From assembly GCA_016192705.1 (NCBI GenBank), contig JACPTQ010000032.1, positions 1 through 43,756 of the forward strand: 43,756 nt of DNA, in the 5' to 3' direction. Positions within the stretch are counted from its first letter, which is position 1, and the number at the start of each line of letters is the position of its first letter. A program made the position numbers and the translations under genes. The notes beneath the pieces are model-generated. The model was not told where the DNA came from and did not search any database. It saw only the letters and a program-made list of their open reading frames with translations. The DNA comes from Deltaproteobacteria bacterium. GTDB lineage: Bacteria; Myxococcota; JACPTQ01. Below are positions 1-8,692 of the stretch, piece by piece.

Positions 1-12
1 CCGCTGCCTTCT

Positions 13-37
13 GCGGATGCTCCAGTGGAGCGTCCGC
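13..37. repeat. 25-base near-perfect palindrome
   Basis: Twelve-base arms, GCGGATGCTCCA and TGGAGCGTCCGC, flank a single G. The only imperfection is one position that would form a G-U pair in RNA. The right arm, TGGAGCGTCCGC, occurs again at 40170-40181, next to another element shared with this region. It is probably part of a dispersed palindromic repeat. There is no T-run, so it is not an obvious terminator. Confidence 0.55.
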
Positions 38-38
38 G

Positions 39-121
39 CAGCGGAAATGGCAAGGGCGACCGAATGGGAGCCCGAAGTCTACACCGGGCCGGCGCGAGCG
101 GAATGGCGAGGGCGACGGAAC
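39..121 (+). repeat. Imperfect direct repeat, two units
   Basis: The unit AGCGGAAATGGCAAGGGCGA at 39-58 (continuing CCGAA to 63) recurs as AGCGGAATGGCGAGGGCGAC at 98-117 (continuing GGAA to 121). There are a few substitutions and one indel, and the period is about 58 bases. It looks like a decayed tandem duplication in intergenic DNA. No function can be read from it. Confidence 0.5.
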
Positions 122-175
122 ACCCGAGATCTTTGTGTGCTCGGAGTTGCAAATGCCGGTTGTGCTCGACCGAAC

Positions 176-200
176 TTGGTGTCGCGGCAGTGCCGCGCAG
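176..200. repeat. 25-base palindromic repeat, copy 1
   Basis: The 25 bases from 176 to 200 contain the palindrome CGCGGCA-g-TGCCGCG. They match the reverse complement of 40143-40167 at every position. Two exact 25-base copies 40 kb apart in non-coding DNA indicate a dispersed repeat family. Confidence 0.6.
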
Positions 201-224
201 CCCGCAGCCCCACAATTGAGCAGG

Positions 225-388
225 GTCTGCAGCGCAATATCGGATGGGCATCTCCGAGATTTCGCACGCCACAAAACAGTGGCTCGAGCGCTCGTTCGCG
301 TTCAGACCCGAGGACGTCGGCGCGCCGAAGCGGGCTCCTGTCGACCCTCACGCTCACGAGCGAACGAACCGCTTATCCGGGGATTGGG
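225..388 (+). repeat. Long dispersed repeat, left copy
   Basis: About 164 bases match the reverse complement of 43594-43756. The core (302-388, 87 bases) differs at only two positions (367 and 375). The outer part (225-301) is colinear but diverged: both copies begin GTCTGCAGCGC, continue ATAT, and then share scattered blocks up to the core. Its right end abuts the probable -35 box of the first gene. A frame reading RPEDVGAPKRAPVDPHAHERT is open in both copies, but both core substitutions change the amino acid in that frame, so this is weak evidence for coding. It is probably a MITE- or REP-like intergenic element. Confidence 0.7.
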
Positions 389-389
389 C

Positions 390-418
390 TTCCCCTTATC
401 CATTTCACAATGTAGACT
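390..418 (+). promoter_or_regulatory. Candidate promoter of the 1550-residue gene
   Basis: A -10-like TAGACT at 413-418 follows a weak TTCCCC (390-395) at a 17-base spacing. The start would fall near 425, leaving a leader of about 23 bases that contains the Shine-Dalgarno sequence AAGGGAGGG before the ATG at 448. The -35 box is poor, so this is tentative. Confidence 0.3.
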
Positions 419-447
419 CCTGCTTTCTAATAAAGGGAGGGTTCTCA

Positions 448-3400
448 ATGAAACATAGTTGCCTCAAAACCGTGACATTCCTTTTCGCCGTCGGTCCGCT
501 CGCGTCCGCTGTAGAGGCCGCGAAGAAAGCCGAACCAAAGAAGGCACCCGCTAAAGCAGCGCCGGCCGCCGCATCGAAAAAGCACGACGCGCCGCCGCCG
601 CCTCGTCGACCCGTCCGGATAATCAAAATCCCAGAGTGGAAGCCGTTTCGCGACGCGCTCGGGAAAGCGTCGCTCGCCGAGGTGAAGCGCGCGGTCAATC
701 TCGAGTTTGCGAAAATCGACGCCGCCGCGACGTTCGACGTTGCCGTTGCGCTGTACGTTCTTTGGCAAGAGGGTGCGATCGGGTCGCCCGCCGGCAAGCG
801 ACTCGACCTCTACATCAAGAACCGCAAGGTTTCGCGCGGCATGCATAAAGGGAACGCGCGGTCGCGCACGGGCACCGAGGTCGTTCGTTATGCACGGTTT
901 CTCCAGACGTCGTACGCGATGCCATGCGAAGGGGAAAAGGAGCGCGCAAACCCAAATCACTTGCCGCCCGTTTACCGCTGCAAAGGGGCGCCGAAAGATA
1001 CGCCGCTCTCGAGGGCGCCGGAGCAGATCGTCCCGATTTCGTCGTTCACGGTCGAGAAGCGTCCGCCTGCCGACGTGGAGGGCAGCGGCGGCGAAGACCA
1101 GCCGAACGAGAAGGTCAAGAAGGAGCGGCTCGACTGGCTGCACGATTCAACGCGCGTCGTTCCGGCGGAGGGCAAGGGCGTTCCCAAGCCGGACGTGTTT
1201 TGGGCTGGCAAGAAAATGCTCGCGACGTACATCAGCGTCGCGCGTGAGATTTATGGTCGGCGCCACGTTTCAGAAAGAAACGACGACATGCCGATCGTTT
1301 TTTGTTCGCCGAAGCGCGTTGGAAAGCGCGGCGCAGCGGACGAGTGGTCAAGGAAAGAGGTTGTGTGCTCGTCCGATTGGCGCACGACCGTTGGCGATGG
1401 CGTCGCCGACAGCCCCGATTGGGCGTGCGTGGGAAGTCCCGAGTTTCTTGATTCGTTTGTCTTGCCGGGGGGCGGCGTCGCCGGGGACGACAGCGGCTTT
1501 CGTTGTCGCCGACGTGTTTTTCGCGTGCTCCAGCCGACGAACGAACTCTCCGAGAAGGCGGCGGAAGGTGAGATCGACAAGATGTGTCTCGTGATGCGCC
1601 GGCAAACGTGGGGCGACGACATCGCGCAGCGCGTCGCCGATAAAGAGGCAAAGGAGAAGGGCGAAAAACCGAAGCCGATCAAAGACCCGCCGCAGTGGCC
1701 GCTCACGCGCGAGGAGTTTCTTTATTTTTACGGGCACACGAACAAATATTGCCGCGCGAACCGCAAGCTCACGCATCGCATCGACAACGAGAAATGGTCG
1801 GACGACGTGACGTTCACGTGCGGGGTGCCGCGCGGAATTGTCGAGTCGGGGCCGTTCGAGGAAGGCGTGCAGGTGTGTGCGACGACGCCGTACGTCGACC
1901 GGGCGTTCCCCGAGATTCGCCGGGTGATGCGTGATGCGAACAAGGGACGACTCCACTGCTGGAAGTTTGATCGCCCGTGGTGCAAGGAGATCGCGAAGGG
2001 CGAGACCAAGAAGCGAATGTGGATCTCGGATGTTTTTGACCACTACGACATCGTCGGCGAGCTTCGGCGGACGCGCGATCCGAAGGTTCTCGGAATGCCC
2101 GACATGAAAAAGATCACCGACCTGCCGACGTTTGAAGTGACGCAGGGACTCGCCTTTGCGGATGCGGCGAAGGACAGCGGTGTTGGGAGCGTGAAGGAGT
2201 TTTGTCGGTTTCATGGGACTGGGAGGCGCGTCGTCTGTGGGTACGACCAAAAGAGCATGGCGCAGTATTACGAGGTGCGGGCGCACGAGGCACCGGAAGG
2301 GTGTCACGACGGCATCTGCGCGCGCGGGCAATACGATCGCGGTTACATGTGCGCCGTGCACCGGTCGCCGCAGATTTTCGGCGGCAAGAAGCTCATGTGG
2401 GTTTGCGGTTACGACCGCGGCTATTTTGGGCGCTCAAAGCTGGCGCCGGCGGAATGGGTCTGCACGGGCGGCAAGTGGCTGAAGAGTTACGTCGACCCAG
2501 ACGGCAGTCGCACGACGCTTCGGTGCGGGCGGCGCGCATTTAAGTTCGCGGAAACGCTCGCGGTGAACGACATCGTCGAGAATTTCGATCCGCTCGACGG
2601 GGTTCGCGATTGGGTGAAGAACCATCGGCTCGAGCGAAGGAAAATCACTGTTACGCGGCGTTTGCAGGACGAACATTCAGCGGAGTATCAGAAGTTCAAG
2701 GGTATCATGCACGGCGCGAAAGGTGTGCTCAAGTCGGCGCATGATCAGGTGATGAAAGTTTTTGAGACGCGCGTGATTGAGGTGCCGGCGGAGAAAGCAT
2801 TTTACGGGCTTGGCCACGACGAGAAGAAGATGCGCCACCTTCTCGACGCGCACGACGGGCGCTGGGACAAGGTCCTCGACGACAAGATGAAAGTGCTTTT
2901 CAACACGCTCGACGATTTGCGAATCGACCAGGCGGGGTTTCTGGGGCATCGGCTCACAATTCGAAACTACTACCTCGCGCATCGAGACTCGCATTTCAAG
3001 GCGCTGCAACATTTCAAAGATGAATTCCCGAAACTTCGGGTGCTGCTCGAGGAGGGGTTTGAGCAGACGCTGCGCAGCGGCGAGAAGAGCGCGAAACCGA
3101 TCAAGGGCCTCATTGGCGACGTTCTCGGCAACAAGCGTGCGCCCGATGGCCAGTGGTTTCAGGAGATGCGAAATGCGCTCGCCGATGAGAAACGCGACCT
3201 CATCATGCGCGAAGATATTCCGGGTGGGCGCGGAACGCTGATCTCGGCGTTTCTCCATTTCGCGATGTTCAACATGCTCGATCACACGCGCGGAATAACT
3301 CTTCGTCGGGCGAAGGACTACTTCAACGCGCTCGCCGACCACGCGAAGAACGCGGCGCCGCTCTCGCGGTATGAACTGCTCGAAGCGGCTCGCACGGCGC

Positions 3401-5100
3401 CCTTTGCCCCGCGTTTCCACGGGCCATTGTTTTGCGTTGAGCGACTCGGAACGTTGCCGCGCACGTGGGATAAGGTGCAGAAGAAGAAGGTGATTGAGTT
3501 TGCGCCGACGGGTGAACACATCTGCGGGACGTCGCCCTTGTTGCTCGCGGGCGCGGTCGAGGTGTTCGCGGACAGGCGATTCAAGGACTACGAGGCGCGG
3601 TATTCGGCAGCCGTGCGGCATGGGCGGAATGCGAAGGACTGGCGGGTGACCGAGAACGAGCGCGAGGATATTCGGCTCGAAGCGAAAAACAGCGTGGGCG
3701 GGATTTGGTGTTACGGGGCGATCCCGGGTGAGACGGCGAAGGTCGACGACGCGTCGCGAGCGCTTGAGCCGGGGGCCGGGTCGCCGTGGGTCGTCGATGT
3801 GCCGAAGCGCGAGAAGGACGACAAGCGCGATGGGTGGCTTCGGTGCGAGAAGTATCAGTTCTCCGATGAGGCGTGGTTTTTGGCGCTGCTCGCGGACGAG
3901 AAGCAGGCGGAGCGCGATGACGCGGGGGGCGGTGCGGCGGGGGGCGAGGCGGGGCAGGCGATGTCGCTCGTGGGGGGCGGCGTTGAGTCGATGATGGGGA
4001 AGCTCGGGGATGTTGCGAAAATCGTCTCGGACTTGGGGGGGCCGGACTTGACGATGATCAAGAAGTACATAGACCAGGCGATGGAGCTCGTGAAGGGGGT
4101 CGCCGAGGCGGCTAAGGGAAACATGAAGGGCCTCACGGAGCTCGTGGACAAGGGCGCCAAGGCGATCGACACGCTCGTGAGCGACGAAACGAAGGCGATG
4201 GTTGCGGCCGCGGCGACGCCGGGCGATGCGACGACGAAGGCCGTCGAGGCGGTGAAGCAAAAACTCGCGGAGGCGAAGACGAAGTTTAAGGACGCGAAGA
4301 CGGCCGCGGAGGCGAAGTTCAAGGACCTCAAGCAAGCGGCGATGAAGCTGAAGGGGAGCGGCGGGATCGTGACGGCGCTTGCGAACGAGCTCATCGGGTT
4401 TTTGTCGAAGAAGATTGTCGGGTTCATCGAGCCGTTTGCGCGAAAGTTGATTTCGCTCGTCATGAATCTGTTGCAGCCGCTGGTCGTTGGCTTGCGGACG
4501 GCGATTGCGGGTGCGGTCGCGGGGATCCCGTTCGGCGGCGGCGCGCTCGTGATGGCGGTCAACGCGGCGTTTGATTACGTCTGGTCGGCGATCGTCGATC
4601 TGCTGACGAATAAGCTGTTTGGCGTGATCGAGCGAATGCTGACCGCGGGACTTCGGGCCGTGTTTGGGCCGATCGTCAAGGCGATCAAGCAGATGGTGAT
4701 CGACGGCGTTCAGACGGCGTGCCAGGGGCTCGGGATTTCGGATTTCTGCCCGAGCCAGTTTGCCGAGCTGCCGCCCAAGGACCGGTGGCTCGAAGGTGCG
4801 CTCGCGTGCGAGGGGGCGCCGGTCGTGCCGACGCACGAGGAGTTGAATGCCATCGCGGCGGTTGCGCGCGAGCGGCTCGAGCGGCGGCACCAGCGCCTCA
4901 TCGAGGAGGCGCCGCAGATTGCGCGGCGGTTCGCAGATCGGCACTTCGCGCGGTACGGGCATACGCTCGACTCGTGGATGGCGATGGTCGGGCCTGCGGC
5001 GACGGCCGGGCAGCGCGCGATCGCGGAGCGCATCGGGCGCGAGATGGAGCGCGACGTGCGCGCGCAACTCGCGATGAGGCGCACGGTGGTTAAGCGGTAA
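448..5100 (+). CDS. Large secreted protein of unknown function (1550 residues)
   Basis: I do not recognise the family. The ATG at 448 is chosen because AAGGGAGGG lies seven bases upstream and a signal peptide follows (charged start, hydrophobic core, cleavage near LASAVEA). An upstream in-frame ATG at 244 would read through the dispersed repeat. After a Lys/Ala/Pro-rich linker comes a long cysteine-containing region, in which VCGYD-type motifs recur around residues 660-740. A charged helical middle follows. The last 350 residues are different: an Ala/Lys-rich probable coiled coil near residues 1250-1310, then amphipathic and hydrophobic helices including a Gly/Ala-rich stretch (AIAGAVAGIPFGGGALVMAV). 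That tail could associate with membranes, but a pore-forming or toxin role would be speculation. A 796-residue antisense frame over this gene is a GC-driven shadow. Confidence 0.85.
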   Translation: MKHSCLKTVTFLFAVGPLASAVEAAKKAEPKKAPAKAAPAAASKKHDAPPPPRRPVRIIKIPEWKPFRDALGKASLAEVKRAVNLEFAKIDAAATFDVAVALYVLWQEGAIGSPAGKRLDLYIKNRKVSRGMHKGNARSRTGTEVVRYARFLQTSYAMPCEGEKERANPNHLPPVYRCKGAPKDTPLSRAPEQIVPISSFTVEKRPPADVEGSGGEDQPNEKVKKERLDWLHDSTRVVPAEGKGVPKPDVFWAGKKMLATYISVAREIYGRRHVSERNDDMPIVFCSPKRVGKRGAADEWSRKEVVCSSDWRTTVGDGVADSPDWACVGSPEFLDSFVLPGGGVAGDDSGFRCRRRVFRVLQPTNELSEKAAEGEIDKMCLVMRRQTWGDDIAQRVADKEAKEKGEKPKPIKDPPQWPLTREEFLYFYGHTNKYCRANRKLTHRIDNEKWSDDVTFTCGVPRGIVESGPFEEGVQVCATTPYVDRAFPEIRRVMRDANKGRLHCWKFDRPWCKEIAKGETKKRMWISDVFDHYDIVGELRRTRDPKVLGMPDMKKITDLPTFEVTQGLAFADAAKDSGVGSVKEFCRFHGTGRRVVCGYDQKSMAQYYEVRAHEAPEGCHDGICARGQYDRGYMCAVHRSPQIFGGKKLMWVCGYDRGYFGRSKLAPAEWVCTGGKWLKSYVDPDGSRTTLRCGRRAFKFAETLAVNDIVENFDPLDGVRDWVKNHRLERRKITVTRRLQDEHSAEYQKFKGIMHGAKGVLKSAHDQVMKVFETRVIEVPAEKAFYGLGHDEKKMRHLLDAHDGRWDKVLDDKMKVLFNTLDDLRIDQAGFLGHRLTIRNYYLAHRDSHFKALQHFKDEFPKLRVLLEEGFEQTLRSGEKSAKPIKGLIGDVLGNKRAPDGQWFQEMRNALADEKRDLIMREDIPGGRGTLISAFLHFAMFNMLDHTRGITLRRAKDYFNALADHAKNAAPLSRYELLEAARTAPFAPRFHGPLFCVERLGTLPRTWDKVQKKKVIEFAPTGEHICGTSPLLLAGAVEVFADRRFKDYEARYSAAVRHGRNAKDWRVTENEREDIRLEAKNSVGGIWCYGAIPGETAKVDDASRALEPGAGSPWVVDVPKREKDDKRDGWLRCEKYQFSDEAWFLALLADEKQAERDDAGGGAAGGEAGQAMSLVGGGVESMMGKLGDVAKIVSDLGGPDLTMIKKYIDQAMELVKGVAEAAKGNMKGLTELVDKGAKAIDTLVSDETKAMVAAAATPGDATTKAVEAVKQKLAEAKTKFKDAKTAAEAKFKDLKQAAMKLKGSGGIVTALANELIGFLSKKIVGFIEPFARKLISLVMNLLQPLVVGLRTAIAGAVAGIPFGGGALVMAVNAAFDYVWSAIVDLLTNKLFGVIERMLTAGLRAVFGPIVKAIKQMVIDGVQTACQGLGISDFCPSQFAELPPKDRWLEGALACEGAPVVPTHEELNAIAAVARERLERRHQRLIEEAPQIARRFADRHFARYGHTLDSWMAMVGPAATAGQRAIAERIGREMERDVRAQLAMRRTVVKR

Positions 5101-5109
5101 ACTTTTCTC

Positions 5110-5138
5110 TTGCGTTTTTTATCGCGAATGACTAAGGT
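5110..5138 (+). promoter_or_regulatory. Candidate promoter, short-leader type
   Basis: TTGCGT (5110-5115), a 17-base spacer and TAAGGT (5133-5138) lie just upstream of the ATG at 5150. Transcription would begin near 5145. That leaves almost no leader, which fits the absence of a Shine-Dalgarno sequence. Confidence 0.4.
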
Positions 5139-5149
5139 CCGCGCCCCAT

Positions 5150-6718
5150 ATGGGTCGGCGCGTAATTTCGACTATTGCGTTTGTTTTATGTTTCGCCGCC
5201 GCTTGCGGTGACGGCGGAGTCGCGCCGTCGTCGTCGCGCTCGACGGATTCGGCGTTTCCGTTGGTGCCCGACGCGGATTCTCTTGACCCTATCGGCAATC
5301 GGTTGGGCGTCGCGATGCAGCTCACGTGGGGCACCGGTTCACGCGAGGCGGCCGCACGCGCGGCTGAGCTCATGCGCCTTCGCGCGACCGGACTTCGACG
5401 CATCCGAATCGACTTTTCGTGGCATCGTCTCGAAACCACCCGCGGCGTCTGGGATTTTTCCGGCCTCGACGCAGTCGTCAATGACGCCACACAGGCCGGC
5501 GTCGCGATTCTTGGACTCCTCGCTTACGGAAACCCGCTCTACGCACCAAACGGCCGGTTGGGGTTTGAATCAACTCCTCGTGACGATCTCGCGTCATGGA
5601 TCTACGCGGCCGTCTCCGACCCGGCTCCGTTTGCGCGCTACGTCGCAGCTGTTGTCGCACGCTACAAGGACCGCGTAACCGATTTCGAAATCTGGAACGA
5701 ACCAAACGTCGGCTGGCGCTTTTGGCGTCCCACCGCGGATGCCGCGTCGTACGTGGCGCTGGTTCGTGCGGCCGCGACGTCGGCTCGTGCCGCATGCGCG
5801 TCGTGTCGCTTCTCGCTGGGCGGCGTTGCCATGGCACAGCCGGTTCCCAGCTTCGATCTTTTTCCGACGGGGCCCGCGTTCCTCGCCGACGTCTTCGCGC
5901 GCCTCCCCGAATCCGCGGGGATTGTCGACGCCGTCGCGCTCCATCCTTATCAGTTTCCGAAAGACCCGCCTGAAGCCGAAACCGCGCCCTTCCCTTCGCG
6001 GGTCCAAGGAAGCCTTGCAACGCAGCTTCGGTCCGTGGCCCAGCTCTCTGGTTCGGCGCGACGCGGACTTGCGCTCTGGGTCACCGAAAACGGTTGGCCG
6101 ACGAACATGTCCGTGCCAACGACCGACGAGGAGATCGCGCGACTTCTCGGTGTTAGCGTATTGGTCGTGGCCGGGGCACGACACCTCCTTGGCGACGCGC
6201 GCTTCTCACGGCTCGTCGATGCGTTTCGCGGCGTCAGCGAAAACGACCAAGCGAGTTTTACGATTCGCGCGGCGCTCATCGCGATGGCACAAGGCGCGAC
6301 CCGCTACGACATCTACACGCTCGATGATTGGGCGACCGGCGCGGACAAGAACCAAGAAGCGGCGTTTGGCCTTTTTCGCGCAAACGGAGATCAAAAACCG
6401 GTCGTCGCGGCACTCCGACATTTGACGTCACGCTATCGCGCGTATCGTTTTGTGGACGACATGAGCGCGCTCTTGGGGCTCGATACCGACGACCGGCGCG
6501 AATGGGCACTCGCGTTTCGCGATGGAGCTCGCGTTGCGATCGCGATGTGGCGCTGGAAAGATGGGCGTCGAACGATTCGCTTGCCGGCGGTTCCGGGCGC
6601 AACTGAAATCGTCAACGCCGTCGGCGCCATCCTCGAACGTGGACCGGCCGGGACCTCTTTTGACGTGACGCTCGGCCCCGAAGTCGTCTGGTTAGAAATC
6701 GACGAGACCCGTTCTTAG
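5150..6718 (+). CDS. Lipoprotein glycoside hydrolase, clan GH-A type (GH39/GH5-like)
   Basis: This is a probable exported polysaccharide-degrading enzyme of 522 residues. The N-terminus has a signal sequence ending in a lipobox-like FAAAC (Cys19). The body reads as a (beta/alpha)8 glycosidase: IDFSWHRLE near residue 90, the strand-4 motif FEIWNEPN with acid/base Glu184, and the strand-7 motif WVTENGWPT with nucleophile Glu313. These two glutamates and the NEP motif define clan GH-A retaining enzymes. The pattern NEPN...WRP followed by YVALVRAA resembles GH39/PslG-like exopolysaccharide hydrolases. The C-terminal 90 residues look like a small beta domain. The substrate cannot be read from sequence. 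The gene stands alone, with no clear Shine-Dalgarno and a promoter almost touching the start. Confidence 0.8.
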   Translation: MGRRVISTIAFVLCFAAACGDGGVAPSSSRSTDSAFPLVPDADSLDPIGNRLGVAMQLTWGTGSREAAARAAELMRLRATGLRRIRIDFSWHRLETTRGVWDFSGLDAVVNDATQAGVAILGLLAYGNPLYAPNGRLGFESTPRDDLASWIYAAVSDPAPFARYVAAVVARYKDRVTDFEIWNEPNVGWRFWRPTADAASYVALVRAAATSARAACASCRFSLGGVAMAQPVPSFDLFPTGPAFLADVFARLPESAGIVDAVALHPYQFPKDPPEAETAPFPSRVQGSLATQLRSVAQLSGSARRGLALWVTENGWPTNMSVPTTDEEIARLLGVSVLVVAGARHLLGDARFSRLVDAFRGVSENDQASFTIRAALIAMAQGATRYDIYTLDDWATGADKNQEAAFGLFRANGDQKPVVAALRHLTSRYRAYRFVDDMSALLGLDTDDRREWALAFRDGARVAIAMWRWKDGRRTIRLPAVPGATEIVNAVGAILERGPAGTSFDVTLGPEVVWLEIDETRS

Positions 6719-6781
6719 CGTCGCCTTTTCGGTAACGTCAAGAGTTGTGTGTCACGTCCATTCTGTCGAATGCATAAGAGG

Positions 6782-6790
6782 TGCGATAAT
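6782..6790 (+). promoter_or_regulatory. Extended -10 element shared with the gene at 42153
   Basis: TGCGATAAT is an extended -10 (TGn followed by GATAAT at 6785-6790). The surrounding GGTGCGATAATGT occurs identically on the minus strand upstream of the IgGFc-like lipoprotein gene, and similarity continues for about eight more bases. Both lie roughly 40-50 bases before the start codon of an exported protein. Confidence 0.45.
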
Positions 6791-6835
6791 GTGGTATCAT
6801 GTAGTTTTTAATGAGAATGGAGTGTTGTCGAGAAT

Positions 6836-8689
6836 ATGTTTCAACATAGCGTGCAGTTTCGGCGAGCTATTCTCAGCATCCCCTTTTACGCTCTGTTTTC
6901 AACGATTTCCGGAGGGTGTGGGAGCGCACCGTCGTCCTCCGCGGCACCGACTGCGGACTCGCCGCCCGCGAACGGTGCGGGCCCAGAACAACCGGGTGTA
7001 ACGCCGGCAACGCCGCTGGATGCCGGGGCGACTGCAGCGCGACGAGCTCCGACTGACGAACCCAGCGCCGCCACACGTCTCGCCGCCGCGCTCAAGGGCT
7101 TGCCGTTTGGCGACGCCAAAGTCGACGCCCTTATTGAGGCGTTTGCGCGCGCCGGAGTTTCGACGTTTGAAGACGACGGAACGCGGCTTGTGCAAAACAC
7201 GTCGGGACGCGCCTCTGCGATACGATTCGTGCGAACCCAAGTTCGCAACATGGCGTTCGAGGCGGCGCATGGCGCCGGTGTTCTCGGTGAGGCGCTCGAC
7301 GCAATCGCACCGATCGACGGCGCCAACGTCGGTGTGTCTGCGTTTGTCGTCGCGTACGCAAAGGGCGTAACGACGTTTGGCGCAACGCTGACTAAAGCGC
7401 TGCTCGACGGCCAACCGCTCGATGCGCCCGCGCGCGTGACGTTTCCGACGCTCGCACTCGCTCTCTTCGTCGCAGACCTTTATCCCGCGCCGCCCGCATC
7501 GCATGGGAAACCGGGTGACGCCGCGATTGCTACCGTGCGCGCCGCCGCGACCGACCCGTGCGCTGCCATCAACGATTTTCTCGACATGCTTCCCGATATC
7601 CTCGCGGGCGTTGTGCCGCAAGACTGGGGTTTTTGGGGAGCCGCCGCGCGCGCCATCATTGCTGGGTTTGCGCGAATGTCGACCAGCGCCGCACAAGCAC
7701 TCCTACAGCAGTTTGCGGCGCCGCTGCGACTCCTCGCCGTGTTCGTAAATGCCCGCGCCCTGTTCAGCGACTGGCTCGTCACCATCACGCCCGACGCGCC
7801 ATCGTCGCATTACGCCGTTGGCAGCCAAAACGTCGAGCATTCGTTTACGGCCGCGGTCGCATCGCTCGGGCAAAACAGTTTGGTGTCGAACTGCGCGGCC
7901 GCCGCAGGCCTTCCGCTCCCGGCGACGCCCGAAGGTTCAAAGGTCACCTGGTCCGAGCGTCATGGACTCCCGGAGCACGCGGCGAAATTGTCGGCCGACG
8001 CGGCGCTCAGCGCAGCCAACACCGCGACCTACCGCGTGCGTATGAAGAGCGAGCCGGACGACGTGCACAAGCCTGAAAACACCGAGAAGACTGGGTGGAT
8101 TGTGCTCGCCGCCGATGTCGAACGAAAGCCGAGCAGCGAAATTTCGAACATGCTCGGGGCACTCATGGGGAACCCAGTCATGGCGTCGCTCGCGAGACTG
8201 TTCGGTGCCGCCGAGCTCGACCGGTTTCGAAACACCGTGACCTACCACGGCGTCGGCGGGATGACCGTGACGTGGCACGAGAAAAAGAAGATCGAATCGG
8301 TGAGCTACAACACGGCCGACGTCTGGGGCACTCCCGGCGAAGTTCAGTTTGCGATCGTCGGGCAGGGTTGTCCTGTGGAGACCACGTGGCGCGGGACCGC
8401 GACGTTCACGGGGCGCATCGCTGGCTCGGCGCCGGTCGCGTGGGATTTCGCGAACACGACATCGGCGTCGCTCGCCTTGGGCGTCCCAGTTGTGGTCGAG
8501 GGACTTAGCGGAACGTACAGCGAGCAAGGGACCGTAACGCGCGTAGGCGACTCGCTCCAATTCACGAGCCCGCCCGCGGGTGGACAGCTCTGCGTCGCCG
8601 TCGGCGGAATCACAAGCTGCTCGCCAATGAAATTTATGAACGGCAGCACCCCGGTTAGCGACACCGATCGCGGCATCTGCGGACCGTGA
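6836..8689 (+). CDS. Exported protein of unknown function, possible lipoprotein (617 residues)
   Basis: The family is not recognised. The N-terminus has two Arg residues, a hydrophobic core and then ISGGC at Cys28, so it is exported and may be lipidated, although the lipobox is imperfect. A Ser/Ala/Pro-rich linker (residues 30-75) leads to an Ala-rich helical domain to about residue 290. A beta-rich region follows from about 330, with a motif-like VTYHGVGGMTVTWHEKKK near 470. The end is Cys-containing (CVAVGGITSC, then RGICGP). No strong Shine-Dalgarno is seen: GGAG lies 13 bases upstream of the ATG. The gene ends three bases before a convergent gene. Confidence 0.8.
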   Translation: MFQHSVQFRRAILSIPFYALFSTISGGCGSAPSSSAAPTADSPPANGAGPEQPGVTPATPLDAGATAARRAPTDEPSAATRLAAALKGLPFGDAKVDALIEAFARAGVSTFEDDGTRLVQNTSGRASAIRFVRTQVRNMAFEAAHGAGVLGEALDAIAPIDGANVGVSAFVVAYAKGVTTFGATLTKALLDGQPLDAPARVTFPTLALALFVADLYPAPPASHGKPGDAAIATVRAAATDPCAAINDFLDMLPDILAGVVPQDWGFWGAAARAIIAGFARMSTSAAQALLQQFAAPLRLLAVFVNARALFSDWLVTITPDAPSSHYAVGSQNVEHSFTAAVASLGQNSLVSNCAAAAGLPLPATPEGSKVTWSERHGLPEHAAKLSADAALSAANTATYRVRMKSEPDDVHKPENTEKTGWIVLAADVERKPSSEISNMLGALMGNPVMASLARLFGAAELDRFRNTVTYHGVGGMTVTWHEKKKIESVSYNTADVWGTPGEVQFAIVGQGCPVETTWRGTATFTGRIAGSAPVAWDFANTTSASLALGVPVVVEGLSGTYSEQGTVTRVGDSLQFTSPPAGGQLCVAVGGITSCSPMKFMNGSTPVSDTDRGICGP

Positions 8690-8692
8690 TCG

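Larger units (their letters stand above)
1..447. other. Gene-free repeat-rich leader region
   Basis: No convincing gene lies here. Short open frames exist, but they are Arg-rich and overlap in several frames. The stretch holds a 25-base palindrome (13-37), an imperfect direct repeat (39-63 and 98-121), a perfect palindrome CGCGGCA-g-TGCCGCG (183-197), and a long dispersed repeat (225-388) that recurs inverted at the far end of the window. The last 60 bases carry the probable promoter and ribosome binding site of the first gene. The density of palindromes suggests a REP- or MITE-like intergenic region rather than coding DNA. Confidence 0.6.

Noticed and set aside
244-447. Upstream extension of the first gene to the ATG at 244
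   Set aside because: It would code through a dispersed repeat and bury the signal peptide 68 residues in. The ATG at 448 has a strong Shine-Dalgarno and signal peptide.
2677-5067. 796-residue open frame on the minus strand
   Set aside because: It is fully antisense to the 1550-residue secreted protein, is Arg/Leu/His-rich with no domain, and is a typical high-GC shadow frame.
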